Below, one piece after another: positions 1 through 11,689 of a stretch of 64,000 bases of DNA; within the stretch, counting starts at the first letter, position 1, and every line of letters begins with the position of its first letter. The notes under the pieces are model-generated. The model saw only the letters and a list, made by a program, of their open reading frames with translations, did not search any database and had not been told where the DNA came from. The stretch is taken from the NCBI GenBank assembly GCA_036925085.1, contig JAUPFP010000003.1:4583979-4647978 (forward strand), read 5' to 3'. The stretch is from Brachycybe producta. Taxonomy: Eukaryota > Arthropoda > Diplopoda > Playtdesmida > Andrognathidae. Position numbers and translations under genes: made by a program.

Positions 1-837
1 AATCTGGTCCCGGATTCCTGGCATCCGAAATGCCGTAAACGTCTTCCGTAGAGACGTTAAACCCAGAAATAACAAAAAAACCATGGGAGGTCGGATCTGA
101 TCCCGCGTTCCTGGCATCTGATGCCGTATGTCAACAGGCCTCGGACCGTCACCGCTTTTAAGACAGTAAAATTAAGAAAAATCTTACCAGCAATGAGACG
201 CAAGAGTAGAATTCCATTATCTCTCATTTTTGCTTGACACTTTTTTGTTTGTTCAATCACTTATTTAACAAAACTGACCAATACAAATAAACTTCACACT
301 TCAGAAGCTATTTTTTTAAAAAAAATAAAAAAAGGTGAACAGAGCGAAAAGAGTTAATTGTGATGCATTTTCCAACTTATGAGCAAAATGACTGAAAAAT
401 GACTAAATCGGTAGAAAAGTGACCACTACAACTGAAACAAATAAATAAGAATTTCGTTAAATACTTGTCCAGTTTGCAATGTGCACTGTGCACTATGGTG
501 CGGTCACTACGGTGTCCACTGTTCAAATGAGCAATATGAATTGACTGAATGAATCACTTTTCAAGTAGAAGAAAAAATTTTTCCCCCTAAAGAACCCACA
601 ACACAACAGACACGGTGGCCATTTGGTGTTGACCACAAGTGAAAATAGCGACCAAACTTTAAAGAAACACGAAATAGACAGAATGAAAGAGGGAGGGAGG
701 GACATGTTAAAAGTCCAACCATAAACAACATAAGAAGGAAAAGTTCAACTTGAACGAAAAGGGAGAAAAGATGTTAAAACTTTTTTTTTAAATGAAGTTG
801 TGGGGTATTACAAGTCCTCTCCTTTAGACTTCAGTTA
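1..837. other. Gene-free AT-rich DNA
   Basis: No convincing gene. An imperfect direct repeat of about 30 bp lies near 5-36 and 99-128; both copies carry TTCCTGGCATC followed by GCCGTA. Short open frames here have no recognisable motif. Confidence 0.6.
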
Positions 838-1588
838 TAAATACACGGTCAATTCTGGCTTGTCAATTTTCTTTTGATGTTTTGCGTGGAACGCGCCCAG
901 TGACAGGGCAGGAGGGGCGAACAGCCCAACCTTTTGGTTTAGAATTTTCAATTTTTTTTTTGATGGTTCAAAGTGCAATGTGCACCTTAAATATATGCGG
1001 ATCGAGTGATAGAATGACAAAAAATTGGCAAGTGCGATTCTATTTTTAAAAACTATTTCAACATCGCGAATTTCTAACTTTTATGTTAAACTCCATTGAG
1101 TACGCGCGTTCGTAAAAAAATACATTAAAATGTTGGTAAAAATACATACAAATAATTTTTAAAAACCAGAAAAATGCCAGCACGTGCGCCAATGTGTTGG
1201 CTTCACTGTGGTTTGCAGTTTTATAAAATTATTTTTAGGTATTTTTACAATTTTTAACATAAAAGTTAGACATTCGCGAGTTTGAAACAGTTTTTAAAAA
1301 TAGAACCGCACTGACCAATTTTTTGTCCTTCTATCACTCGATCAGCATATATTTAAGGTGCACATTGCACTTTGAACCATCAAAATTGGACAACTTTAAA
1401 TATGAAAAAATAAACATATTGCCGCCGCGACTGCTGTGTATTTTAAAAATTAACCGTTCTTTTCTTTAACATCGGGTCTATGGGTTCAATAGAAAAACGA
1501 TCGAGAAAAGCGTTCCATTTTATTTTTAAAAATGGATTACACCCCACGCCCAGCGGATTGACAAGCCAAAATTGAACGTGTATTTAGT
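838..1588. mobile_element. Palindromic element with a TTAA-type foldback core
   Basis: Outer arms 838-867 and 1556-1587 are inverted copies of one another (TAAATACACG followed by TTCAATT and CTTGTCAAT). Inside, 960-1502 matches the inner part of the TTAA foldback family found eleven more times in the window, including the AAAGTGCAATGTGCACCTTA segment in both orientations. The usual GAGGCTACATCGC ends are missing, so the foldback core is truncated or sits in a different carrier. No coding capacity. Confidence 0.65.
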
Positions 1589-1952
1589 GCTTTAAACACA
1601 CGTCACTGCACGATACATTATATAAGCAAAGATTATAACTGCCATTCCCCAAAAGCAAAGTAGCAACTTAGGCAAGCATTTATTATTATACGACATCCAA
1701 CACAACAGAGATCACTTCCCATTTAAAAGTGGGAGGAATAACCTAATAAAAAAAAGGTTTTTAAAGTGGACTAACAATTCCCTCTCTCCACGTATTTTTT
1801 TTACCAATTTCATGCATTCGTTTGACAGGCACCGGCTTCCTTTCAAACGAAAACGGTCATTATCGTCATCAACACCTGACCACCAAAGAAAGAAATACAA
1901 AGAAAAAAACACACAAAAAAAAACCTAAATCACTCACTCTACATGAGTGTGT
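1589..1952. other. No feature recognised
   Basis: AT-rich sequence with short homopolymers. I see no gene, TIR or tandem repeat that I can support. Confidence 0.5.
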
Positions 1953-2142
1953 GTAAATGTTACTGTCAATCTACAGAGTCAGTCAATCTGTAGATTGCCT
2001 AGGCAATCTGCAAAACATCCACCCTGCTTGTGAATCTCCAAAATTCAAAACATTTTATATACCTAGAAAGGTTGGTTGTTTTGCAGATTGCCTAGGCAAT
2101 CTGCAGCTTGACTGATTCCGCAGATTGACAGTTGTAACATAA
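1953..2142. repeat. Foldback repeat with 20-bp CCTAGG palindromes
   Basis: The arms are inverted copies: 1957-2022 and 2078-2142 both run from ATGTTACTGTCAATCT-like outer sequence to a self-palindrome, CAGATTGCCTAGGCAATCTG, present near 1991-2011 and 2084-2103. Only about 55 bp separate the arms. This is a small non-coding palindromic element, possibly a MITE. Its target duplication was not resolved. Confidence 0.7.
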
Positions 2143-2379
2143 ATTACTAATAGAAACCACCTTCATTTCGTACTCAAGTCACACACAATCAAGACTCATG
2201 AATGAGCACCTTAATTATACTCAAACATGTCATCTGAAATGTCAGTTTATACAGTTCTAAATAACAATATGTTTCTAAATTCAACATAAAATTCAATGGT
2301 TGAGTCAGTAGGCAGATGAGCAGGTTCCCAAAGAGATATACTGTGACACACTAGTGTGCAATGTCATTACGTTGAATAT

Positions 2380-2383
<4 letters not shown>

Positions 2384-2459
<76 letters not shown>
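2384..2459. repeat. (TA)n microsatellite
   Basis: About 76 bp of uninterrupted TA at the 5' side of Helitron H1. Cruciform or slippage prone. Confidence 0.95.
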
Positions 2460-2462
<3 letters not shown>

Positions 2463-2720
2463 CCCCCGTCTATCCTTCCTTCCTTCCCTGTATCCGTGTA
2501 TGTGTAACGCTGTGCAAACAAGGACAAAAACGTCTTAGCACGTCGGAATTTATATAAATTTAAATGAACCCCTTTATTTCTCAAGGTCAACTTTTATGTT
2601 GCGCTCTCCCTATCCAAGAACCTCGTGATATTAAATTGGAAAGGAGAGAGAGAGAGAAACGTGGAGGGGGAATCTGAAATTGAAATGAAAGGAGTAAAAA
2701 AAATAATAAATAAACGACGC

Positions 2721-2832
2721 GCCCAGCATTAGAATTTCTTTTGCTCCGCCCTTTTATGAACGTCATCAATTTCTAATTGGTTTGTTACTTAGTCTGACGT
2801 CATAAAAGGGCAGAGGAAAAGAAATGTTGGGC
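2721..2832. mobile_element. MULE-like short foldback M1
   Basis: Inverted arms GCCCAGCATTAGAATTTCTT and its complement enclose the family core (CCGCCCTTTTATGA, CTAATTGGTTTGTTAC, CTGACGTCA). It is nested in Helitron H1 and non-coding. The same insert occupies the same place in Helitron H5, so it was probably carried within a Helitron subfamily and not inserted twice. Confidence 0.7.
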
Positions 2833-2884
2833 ACAATTGCCTGTGAATTTGGCTCCCGTCATTTATGACGGGTTACCCCACTAG

Positions 2885-3274
2885 TATTAATATACTGTAG
2901 ACAACTACGTAAAAATAAACAAGAGCTAAATTTAAGCTAAAATAAAGCTAAATTTTATCAATTTTCTGTCAATATTTCATGGAAATCTTTATTGAAATAA
3001 AAAAGAAAAAACTACATATACATTTTAAAACATCTTTATGTAAAAAAAAAAAATTTTGCCAATTTTGTCAAACACATTTTATTTTAATTATTTTAAGCAA
3101 AATCAAAAATCACGATTTTTTTTATTAAATTGTGATTTTTTTAGATTAAATTGTTATTTTTTTGTTAAATCACGAATTTCTTTATTAAATTATACCGAGT
3201 ACTTTTAATTAATCACATAAGGACGGGGCCAACGAAAAGTTAGTGCTGGGCAGAACTGCCCATACCACGAAGTA
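2885..3274. other. AT-rich, no gene
   Basis: Very AT-rich. A small hairpin GGGCAGAACTGCCC near 3249-3262 may be a relic of a foldback arm. Nothing else supportable. Confidence 0.5.
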
Positions 3275-3475
3275 AAGGCGGTATTACACTAGCAACCTCC
3301 AATGCAATTCAACTTGCAATGCAACCTGTGATGTGACTTGCAACTAGAACTTTGTACTTTGAACTTTGAACTTGTATATCACACTAGTTGCAGAGGAAAC
3401 ACTTGTCACAGAAAAATGATCAAGTTTTCCTTTAGTATAACTTTTATTCTGTGACACTGGTGTGGAATTACCCTT
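3275..3475. mobile_element. Short derivative of the TA-flanked ACACTAGCAAC MITE
   Basis: The left end AAGGCGGTATTACAC and the right end (complement AAGGGTAATTCCACAC) are imperfect inverted repeats. The first 85 bp match the longer copies at 16680 and 44292 (AATGCAATTCAACTTGCAAT, GTGATGTGACTTGCAA). It is an internally deleted, non-coding copy. Confidence 0.6.
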
Positions 3476-3477
3476 AT

Positions 3478-3892
3478 GGCGCATTCAAACTAGGCTAGTT
3501 TACCAGCTGTCTGTAGTCCTCTAGCAGCATAGTGTGAACTGCTACCAGCAGCTGCTTTCTCCAGCAGGCTAGTGAATTTTAACAGCAGCTGGGGAATTTG
3601 AACATGTCCAACTTTAGCACCTACTAGCTGGTCATGTGACTCCCTTCCTGCTGCTAGCAGCTAGTGTGAACCCTTTGCCGCTAGTAGTGCCACTAGTGGA
3701 TAGTTGAAACTCCACTGCTTGGGTTGGTTGTTGTTAGATTTTGTGTTTTTGCAAGACTGTGACTGGATGACTTGTGCTGATAATACCAGCAGTGACTGGA
3801 GAATTGTGAACCCAAAGCAGCCGCTCTTTGCTGTTGCTGCTAATAGTCAGCAGCAACCAGCAGCTTGTAAACCAGTCTAATGTGAATGCTCC
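3478..3892. mobile_element. CAGCAG-rich TIR MITE
   Basis: Terminal inverted repeats of about 32 bp: left GGCGCATTCAAACTAGGCTA and right (complement) GGAGCATTCACATTAGACTG. The interior has many CAGCAG/CTGCTG motifs in both halves, giving a secondary-structure-rich non-coding element. The superfamily was not resolved. Confidence 0.7.
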
Positions 3893-4571
3893 TTTTTGGT
3901 CTGAACCAGGCTTTATGCTTAAAAAAACACCTACTTAACTACCTCTAATCCTTATAAGCCCATGCCAAATCAACAAGTTCCCCACAAAAAAAGGAAATGA
4001 AGAAGTGAGGTCAAAGTTTACAACATCTTTTTCCCTCCACCCATCCACAATTCCACATAAAGAGTCACATGACTCACATCAACACAAATATCTGGACTTG
4101 AGGCTTGAAAACAAGAGATCCATTCTTTAGTTGTTGTTTTTTTTTTCTGTGCAAAAACCAATCAGTTCCCCAACTTCCCCTTCTTTTTCTTTTTAGTATT
4201 GACGTTATGAAACATAGAAATTGCGGGTGTAGATTACCAAAAAAAAATGTTGGTCAATGACCCTTCAAAAAATATCCCACCACCCCGTCATCCTCTCCTC
4301 CTCTGTAATAATTACTAATTGTATTCCTTTCGTCACGATCCCAATTTTCTGAAATATATAAAAATCATTCTTGGACATCAAAGTCGCAACGATTTTCAGT
4401 CATTTTTTTTTGTTTAATGATTTTTCTTCTTTCAACAACTTTTTTTTAAAAAAACGACAACTTAACCTCAATAAAAAAAAAGTAATTCTAATGTATGCCA
4501 ATACTTATAATAATAATTGTGACATCACGATTACGAATAAAAGACAAAACTTATTTCTTGTGTGAGGCCTG
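3893..4571. other. No gene recognised
   Basis: AT-rich with a T-rich stretch near 4137-4195. No open frame with recognisable motifs. Confidence 0.5.
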
Positions 4572-4621
4572 TAATACCTTGTACACACATGAATTAAATG
4601 AATTCAAATTAAATGTGTTTA

Positions 4622-4926
4622 TACCTAGTACACACCTGATAATTTAAATGCATTTAAATAATAAATGTGTTCTACAGAGCCCCCCGTGAAGGGCAAACAA
4701 ACACTATATATCGAATTCAATTTATTCAGTTAATAATCTGAAAATATTGAGTTAATACTATAATATAATATATAAACTATTGACAAATATTGTTTTAGTA
4801 TTTCAATTTAAAATATTAATAATAAAGTCAATTTTTATTTCGTTCATATGTCCTTAACTGGATTCCGTATAAATTCACCTAAACACATTTATTTTGAATT
4901 CATTTAACTCATGTGTGTACAAGGTA
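4622..4926 (-). mobile_element. Same-family Harbinger-like MITE inserted in reverse
   Basis: 305 bp from TACCTAGTACACACCTGA to the complement of TACCTTGTACACACATGA, flanked by TTA at 4619-4621 and TTA at 4927-4929. Removing it plus one TTA restores GTGTTTAGGTGAATTATACG exactly as in the intact copy at 11099-11118. It is a self-nested insertion. Confidence 0.85.
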
Positions 4927-5042
4927 TTAGGTGAATTATACGGAAACCAATTAAGGACATAAACCAAATAAAAATTGACTATTATTAATACTTTAAATTG
5001 AAATACTAAATCAATATTTTGTCAATGTTATATATTATTAAG

Positions 5043-5264
5043 CTTTGTCTGTCTATGTATAACGCTGTACAAACAAGGACAAAAACGTTTAAGCACGTCG
5101 GAATTTATTTAAAATTTAAATGAACCGGTCAACTTTATGTTGCGCTCTCCCGATCCAAGAATCTATAAACAATAGTAAGGTGCTTATAAAATAGTTAAAT
5201 ACTTTTAGTAGCAAAATTAAACTACAATTTTGCTTCAGTCATTTATGACGGGTTACCCCACTAG
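5043..5264 (+). mobile_element. Non-autonomous Helitron, copy H2 (short)
   Basis: It ends TCATTTATGACGGGTTACCCC then ACTAG|T, giving CTAG at 5261-5264. The left half of the hairpin is slightly degenerate (CAGTC in place of CCGTC). The body carries GTATAACGCTGTACAAACAA and the CACGTCGGAATTTA segment. It is inserted in the Harbinger-like MITE and its 5' end is approximate. Confidence 0.75.
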
Positions 5265-5469
5265 TAGTTTATATATTTATATTTAAGTATTAATTCAATA
5301 TTTTCAGATTATTAACTGAATAAATTGAATTCGACGACATATTGTTTGTTTGTCCTTCACAGGGCTCTGTTGAACACGTTTATTATTTAAATGCATTTAA
5401 ATTATCAGGTATATACTAGATATAAGGATGGTGTTCTTGTTTTAAAAGTTGAAGAATATGAGCCTAAAT

Positions 5470-5746
5470 CAGGGGTTGGCAACCTTTTAGAAACAAACAA
5501 AAAAAAGTTTTCAAAATGAAAACCTTTCAGGAGCCACTAAAAAAATAAACATAAATTTCTTAAATATCCACAATTATTTAAAAAGAATTCTATTACAAAA
5601 TTATAATTTTACTTAAAAATTTTGTTAAAATTTGTGATTTTTTCTACTTTTTTTTTTCTTCAAAAAAAAAAATACTTAGGATAAAAAAAAAATCCACTAT
5701 GTACACAGTTGCTTGCGGTTCCAGAGCCACGGGTTGCCCATCCCTG
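5470..5746. mobile_element. hAT MITE with perfect 8-bp target duplication
   Basis: Ends CAGGGGTTGGCAACC and (complement) CAGGGATGGGCAACC are hAT-type terminal inverted repeats. GCCTAAAT is duplicated exactly at 5462-5469 and 5747-5754. 277 bp, AT-rich, non-coding. The intact duplication indicates a fairly recent insertion. Confidence 0.92.
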
Positions 5747-5754
5747 GCCTAAAT

Positions 5755-6129
5755 AAATCATTCTATATCTGGGTCGGACACTCCAAAACTAACAAAAATT
5801 TGAAGGCGGCCCCCCACTTGAAACAATTGAATGGCCCACGGCCACATTCTTAAGACAAAAAAAAACAGATAAAGCAAAGACAAAAAAAACCACTACAAAT
5901 AGGGAAACTGTAACAAAATATTAACAATTAAAACAAAAACCCAATGGATAACATCAAATATGACAGTACAACATTACAACAGCATTTTACCCCCCACCCC
6001 CCCAAAATGTGGCCAATTTGGATGTCATTATTACTTTGACCTGTATAATATCATTGCATTCTAATTTTGCTTTAGAGGGTGGTTGGCCTAATAATTTAGA
6101 AGCACCAGTTCAAAGCTAGCGCCAATAAA
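5755..6129. other. No gene; possible old hAT end
   Basis: A GGCGGCCCCCCAC...GGCCCACGGCCAC stretch near 5813-5848 resembles degraded DNA-transposon ends. No intact structure is visible. Confidence 0.35.
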
Positions 6130-6310
6130 GGTAAGGACAGTAAAATACAGTTGTTTGCCCCGCCCTTTTATGAGCGTCATACCGAACATTAACCAATTAG
6201 AAACTGAAAAGGGCGGGGCATGTGATGTCAGACCAAATAACAAACCAATTAGAAGTTGCTGTTCCTCATAAAAGGGCAGGGGGAAACGACTGTATTTTAC
6301 TGTCTTTACC
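6130..6310. mobile_element. MULE-like short foldback M2
   Basis: Inverted arms GGTAAGGACAGTAAAATACA and its near-complement enclose the shared core (CCGCCCTTTTATGA, CCAATTAGAA, GATGTCAGACCAAATAACAA). The outer arm differs completely from the CAGGCATC and CAATTAGAAATCGGG arms of other copies. Non-coding. Confidence 0.75.
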
Positions 6311-6405
6311 TTGCCCTTAAACCTTTCGGTTGGGGGGCTCAATTATATTCTGTCCTTACTTGCCTGTCCTGTCTTTGGCAAGATCATTTGAATGCCACAC
6401 CTTAA

Positions 6406-7172
6406 AAGGCTACATCGCAAAATTACTTCGAAAAATCTCCGCAAAGAGCGCTAGCATCGTTTTCTATTGAGCTCAATAGACCCGAAGTTAAACAAAAAAT
6501 GTTAATTTCTAAAATACACAGTCGCAGCAATATGTTTTATTTTTCGTATTTAAAGTTGTCCAATTTTGATGGTTCAAAGTGCAATGTGCACCTGAAATAT
6601 ATGTTCATCTATTGATAGAATGACAAAAATTGGCGTTTTTCTATTTTTAAAAAAAATATTTGAAAATCGCGAATTGAGTACGCAATACGTAAGAAAAAAA
6701 ATCCATTGAATTGCTCGTAAAAATACCAAGAAAATAATTTTAAAAAACCAGAATAACATCAGCACGCGCGCCAATGTGTTGTCTTCACTGTGGTTTAACT
6801 GTGATTTTTTAAAATTATTTTTTACGTATTTTTACTAACATTTTAATGGATGTTTTTTTCTTACATTTTTCTTAACATAAATAAGAGTTAGAAATTCGTG
6901 ATTTTGAAATAGTTTTTAAAAATAGAATCGCACTTACCAATTTTTTGTCATTCTATCACTCGATCAGCATTATATTTAAGGTGCACATTGCACTTTTGAC
7001 AACTTAACATTGCACAACTTCAAATATGAAAAATAAAACATATTGCCGCCGTGACTGTGTATATTTTAAAAATTAACGTTTTTTCTTTAACATTGGGTCT
7101 ATGGGCTCAATAGAAAAACGATGCTAGAGCTCTATGCGGAGACTGTTCGAAGTAATTTTGCAATGTAGCCTC
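6406..7172. mobile_element. TTAA-flanked palindromic element F2
   Basis: Bounded by TTAA at 6402-6405 and 7173-7176. Long inverted arms carry the family landmarks: GGCTACATCGCAAAATTACT, GAGCGCTAGCATCG, GCCCATAGACCCAATG-like, and AAAGTGCAATGTGCACCT. 767 bp, non-coding. TTAA duplication is known for piggyBac and Kolobok; the purine-rich GAG/AAG terminus resembles what I recall for Kolobok. Confidence 0.8.
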
Positions 7173-7176
7173 TTAA

Positions 7177-7489
7177 ACACCAGATGGTGCACATGTTTGC
7201 GTTTGCCACTTTTTTTTTTTTTTTTTTGGTTTTACACAGTAATTGGTGACAGAATAATATGGGTGCAACAGAGTTAGGTGTTTCATAATATTAATTTTTC
7301 ATACAACCTCTTAGCAGAGGAGGGGTTTGAAAGCCGGAAAACTATGACAACAATCTCAAAAATAAATTCCTATGGAAACTCTACGTGTTTTCACATGAAT
7401 ATCTCTGGCAATGACTATCTCTGCTACAATTAAAAAAAAAACTAAACTTAATTATATCACAATTAACTTTTAATGACAAAAAAAATTAC
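7177..7489. other. No gene recognised
   Basis: AT-rich sequence with a 17-nt T run near 7211-7227. No supportable feature. Confidence 0.5.
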
Positions 7490-7714
7490 ATCAAAATCTA
7501 CAAAGATGTTAACAATTAAAAGTTTAATATCCTCACCGAAACAGGTCCAAATGTCCTAAAATGATACCTTTTCCAATCATTAAGCCAAACAAAAAATATT
7601 GCATTTTCTAATGAGGTGTCATTTTAGGACATTTGAACCTGTTTTTGGTGAGAATATAAATTTTTATTATCTGTGGAAAGGCAATCTTTGTAGATTTTGA
7701 TAAAATAGTTACTT
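7490..7714. repeat. Foldback repeat (CAAATGTCCTAAAATGA arms)
   Basis: Arms ATCAAAATCTACAAAGAT and CAGGTCCAAATGTCCTAAAA are repeated in inverted order at the right (ATTTTAGGACATTTGAACCT, ATCTTTGTAGATTTTGAT). About 225 bp, non-coding. Probably a small palindromic MITE. Confidence 0.7.
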
Positions 7715-7892
7715 TTTTTATGTGTGCAAAATCATTATATTTTCATAAAAACGAGACAGGTGGGGGTTTTTGTGGTATTTTACCTATTTTTCTAACAAGT
7801 TGCTTGTGGACTATATTGTTGACCTTATATGTCAGAAACCTATTAAGTTATTTTCATATAATAAATAGTCAAATGTGGCAATGTTATTAAAG

Positions 7893-8415
7893 AGACCATT
7901 GCCTCCAGAAATTGCTTTTCAAAATAATGTCAAGACTTAATCAACGATTGTCAAAACAATTTTTAAAATTTAAAATAAGCCAATAAAACCATAAAAACCT
8001 TAAAAATGAAGTGACTTTTCCTGAGTCACCAAACGACGCCATTTTAAATTTCCAAATTTTGTGGCAAAGGTTGTCACCTCACATTTCCAGAATTCATTTA
8101 TAAAATATAGGTATTTTCCCCATTCATATTCAACTCAATACCACCTTTCCTGTGGAATAATTCAAATGATAGTAATGTGAGCTGGTGATCACAACACATC
8201 AGAATTCAAGTAGAGGAGTAGACTTTTGGGGAATTTTGTTGCCAATGTCTGTTGTTTGGTGGCGCCTCTATCTGATGAAGTTCATTTACATTGAAGTCAA
8301 CTGATTTTTAATTTTTTTTTTAAATTATATTAATAACTTATTTTAAATTTTAAAAATCGTTTTAGTATTCGTTGAATAATTCTTGACAATATTTTGACAA
8401 GAAATTTCTGGAGGC
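7893..8415. mobile_element. Foldback MITE with GACCATTGCCTCCAGAAATT end
   Basis: Left arm 7893-7985 and right arm 8330-8415 are inverted (CTCCAGAAATT ... AATTTCTGGAG; TTGTCAA ... TTGACAA). A second copy of the left half lies at 45056-45300. Non-coding, no clear target duplication read. Confidence 0.65.
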
Positions 8416-9003
8416 TTTTTTTCATGATGATATTCTAGAAAATAAATGTTTTATGATATTTTTGGCACATTAGAAAATTTAATCCCCTTGCTTTTTTCAC
8501 TTTTAGAAGATGTTGAGATAGATGAACATGAAATTTAGCACTTCATAAAACTATCATAAAACAAATTTTGAAAATCCACAAGCTTAAAAACTTTCAGATA
8601 TGAAACTTGAAATATTGAAAGAAATTCACATATTACGCAATTTATATAAAAAAAAATTGAAAAACCAAAAATATCGAAAATATGATGAAGTTCGTATGAA
8701 GTGTGCATGTAAAATGCTAGCCAATGCAGCATAGCAAAGGTTACAACTTACAATCAAATGTACAATCAAATTTTACGTACTCTTGACACAGCAGCATCAC
8801 AAAAAAAAAATGCAGTAACTCAGTAAATAATTGACGAATCATAACATATAAATAACAAAAATGTGCACAATGAATGTGTCTTGAAGTTACGTGTAATGTT
8901 AAAATCATTCACCAGTACTGCTTCAGAAATTATAAAGCAAAATACACAATTTTTCAATAAAGTTCTCAAAAAACGTCACCATATCTAAAAAATGGGGATG
9001 TTC
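8416..9003. other. No gene recognised
   Basis: AT-rich unique-looking sequence. A 65-codon open frame on the minus strand (8535-8732) has no recognisable motif and I do not call it a gene. Confidence 0.5.
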
Positions 9004-9349
<346 letters not shown>

Positions 9350-9796
9350 TATTTTAATTTTGTGTGACATAAAAAAATGCATTTGTCTGCCATACATGTT
9401 TAGAAACAATCCACACATCAATTGGACTTGTAGTTTCTCCAGATATTGTGAAACGACCTCAAGATTTCGAAAAAAAAATAAACAAATGATGAATGGACGA
9501 AAAACCCAGAGTCCTATTTGTTTTCCAATAAACATTTTCAGATAATAAATCTGTAAACCCCAAAAAAAAAACAAGTTTTTTTTTTTTAATATTTTTCTTC
9601 AAATAATATTTCACACAACTTGAGTATACATACATCTAAAACCAGTTTTCTATTAAGTAAAAATAACATTTGGTTTTTGAGGTGGGCCATGATAAGGAAA
9701 GGTGGGAGGGGAGGGTCGTTAAACCAAGCCCCGCTTTCCCTTCATCTTGTTGTCAAAATAGAATCATCCATCATCCATACAGCACCAGAGATACAA
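9350..9796. other. No gene recognised
   Basis: AT-rich with opposed A and T runs near 9563-9590. No supported feature. Confidence 0.5.
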
Positions 9797-10303
9797 AATG
9801 AGAGAGAATGAGAGAGAAAGAGAGAAAAATAGAGAGAGAAAGAAAGCGAGAAAGAGAGAGAGAGAGAAAGCGAGAAAGAGAGAAAGAAAGCGAGAGAGAG
9901 AGAGAAAGAAAGCGAGAAAGAAAGCGAGAAAGAGAGAGAGAGAGAGGAAGAAAGCGAGAAAGAGAGAGAGAGAGAGAAAGAAAGCGAGAAAGAGAGAGAG
10001 AAAAAAAGCGAGAAAGAGAGAGAGAGAAAGAAAGCGAGAAAGAGAGAGTGAAAGAAAGCGAGAAAGAGAGAGAGAAAGAAAGCGAGAAAGAGAGAGAGAG
10101 AAAGAAAGCGAGAAAGAGCTAAAGAAAGAAAGCGAGAAAGAGAGAGAGAGAAAGAAAGCGAGAAAGAGAGAGAGAAAGAAAGCGAGAAAGAGAGAGAGAG
10201 AGAAAGAAAGCGAGAAAGAGAGAAAGAAAGAAAGCGAGAAAGAGAGAAAGAAAGAAAGCGAGAAAGAGAGAAAGAAAGCGAGAAAGACAGAGAGACAAGA
10301 AAA
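9797..10303. repeat. Purine-rich tandem array (GAGAAAGAAAGC)n
   Basis: About 500 bp of nearly pure A/G on the plus strand, organised as roughly 20-30 bp units of GAGAGAAAGAAAGCGAGAAA with one C per unit. Frames are open across it (169 and 104 codons of Arg/Lys/Glu repeats) only because the repeat lacks stop codons, so no gene is called. Such mirror-like homopurine DNA can form triplexes in general. Confidence 0.9.
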
Positions 10304-11049
10304 ATAACTTATGCTAATTTGAGCAAAAACGAAAAAAATGTCTGTCTACATAATCTCCTAGAATATAAAGAAAAAGAAGGAGTGTATGTGGGGTGGGGGT
10401 TGGAAGAAATCTTGATTTTTTTCATTTTTTTTTTCTATCTCTTTCAATGTTTGTGTGAAAAAGCAGTCCTTCAACTTGATTTAATAACTTGATGATGAAG
10501 TTCTATGACAAGAGTGGTGAAAAAGATAAGAGTTTGTGACATTTTCAAATAGAAAAACTGTCAAGCTGATAATAAAATGTAAACATACAAACAAACAAAC
10601 AAATACACACACACAAATTATATTCAAATAGATCATCACTTTCAATTTATTAAGAATTTAATAAGAACAAGAAGACCTTTTCAATGAGGTTTTTTATTGA
10701 GCCTTGTTTCCATTGCCCGGTGAAATTTCCAGTTTAAGCAATGGACTGATTGAACACATTCAACTGAATAATGTCACATAATTAAGGCATGCACGTGCCT
10801 AATGTGCCATGCTGACAGTGGCGCAACAACAAGAAGGATGGGGGAAAGTTAATCTCCGGGCGCCAAACGTTTAGAAATTAAAATGACTACTACTTTTTCC
10901 ACTATTTTCCTTATTGCATATAACATAGTAGTTTTCATGTATTGTTCAAATTATTCACACTAGTAAACCCATCGTGCAATTTGCAAAATTTATAAAAAGT
11001 TGTACACTGCTATAAGCTAAAGAGACTATAGTAGTTTTTCATTTTAAGC
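10304..11049. other. No gene recognised
   Basis: AT-rich with short ACAAACAAACA and CACACACA tracts near 10588-10616. Nothing else I can support. Confidence 0.5.
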
Positions 11050-11052
11050 TAA

Positions 11053-11345
11053 TACCTTGTAAACACACGAGTTAAATGAACTCAAATTAAATGTGTTTAG
11101 GTGAATTATACGGAATCCAGTTAAGGACATGAACACCAAATAAAAATTCACTTTATTAATATTTTAAATTGAAATGCTAAATCAATATTTTGTCAATAGT
11201 TTACATATTTAAGTATTAACTCAATATTTTCAGATTATTAACTGAATAAATTGAATTCGACATATTGTTTGTTTGTCCTTCACAGGGCACTGTAGAACAC
11301 GTTTATTATTTAAATGCATTTAAATTATCAGGTGTGCACTAGTTG
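11053..11345 (+). mobile_element. PIF/Harbinger-like MITE, uninterrupted reference copy
   Basis: Starts TACCTTGTAAACACACG and ends TTATCAGGTGTGCACTAG, flanked by TAA at 11050-11052 and 11346-11348. 293 bp, AT-rich and non-coding. It serves as the intact template that reveals the two insertions in the copy at 4575-5422. Confidence 0.8.
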
Positions 11346-11503
11346 TAACACTTGCAAACCTAAAAATTCACATTTATTCACACTGTACTAACTACTCAAA
11401 TTTGTTTGGTAAGGGGCGTTCGCAGTAATGAAGTCTCCAGGAGCAAAATTCCTAGTTGCAGCACTAACCATGCACAGGGGCCCCCCGCTTGGCCGCAAAT
11501 ATA

Positions 11504-11650
11504 ACAGGCAATTAGAAAACGAGATGAACAGAAGTTGGCTCCGCCATTTTTATGACGAACGCAGCTTCTAATTGGTTTATGTAGTCTGACGTCACATGCT
11601 CCGCCCTTTTCAACGTCAAACCACACAACAAACAAATTAGAAGTTGCCGT
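11504..11650. mobile_element. MULE-like foldback M3, right arm truncated
   Basis: Starts ACAGGCAATTAGAAAACGAG, then GTTGGCTCCGCC and the family core to GAAGTTGCCG, where it stops. The complementary right arm is absent, replaced by the flank of the 21-bp array. Non-coding. Confidence 0.7.
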
Positions 11651-11689
11651 CTGAAATTTCAATCATAATGTTTCATACTTTAGTTAGAT

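Larger units (their letters stand above)
2354..2884 (+). mobile_element. Non-autonomous Helitron, copy H1
   Basis: The 3' end shows the Helitron signature on this strand: an 18-nt hairpin CCCGTCATTTATGACGGG, then 8 nt, then CTAG followed by host T (2855-2885). The body shares CACGTCGGAATTTATATAAA, AAGGTCAAC and a purine-rich tract with five other copies. A (TA)n tract (about 2384-2459) lies at the 5' side, whose exact start is unclear. A MULE-like foldback (2721-2832) sits just before the 3' hairpin, as it does in copy H5. No RepHel protein is encoded. Confidence 0.75.
4575..5422 (+). mobile_element. PIF/Harbinger-like MITE, doubly interrupted
   Basis: The left end TACCTTGTACACACATG starts at 4575 and the right end ATCAGGTATATACTAG finishes at 5422. 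They are flanked by TAA (4572-4574) and TAA (5423-5425), the TWA duplication typical of PIF/Harbinger. The uninterrupted relative at 11053-11345 shows that two segments are extra: an inverted copy of the same family (4622-4926) and a Helitron ending at 5264. Non-coding. Confidence 0.8.

Noticed and set aside
9798-10307. 169-codon Arg/Lys/Glu-rich protein
   Set aside because: Encoded by a simple purine-rich microsatellite-like tract; no independent coding evidence.
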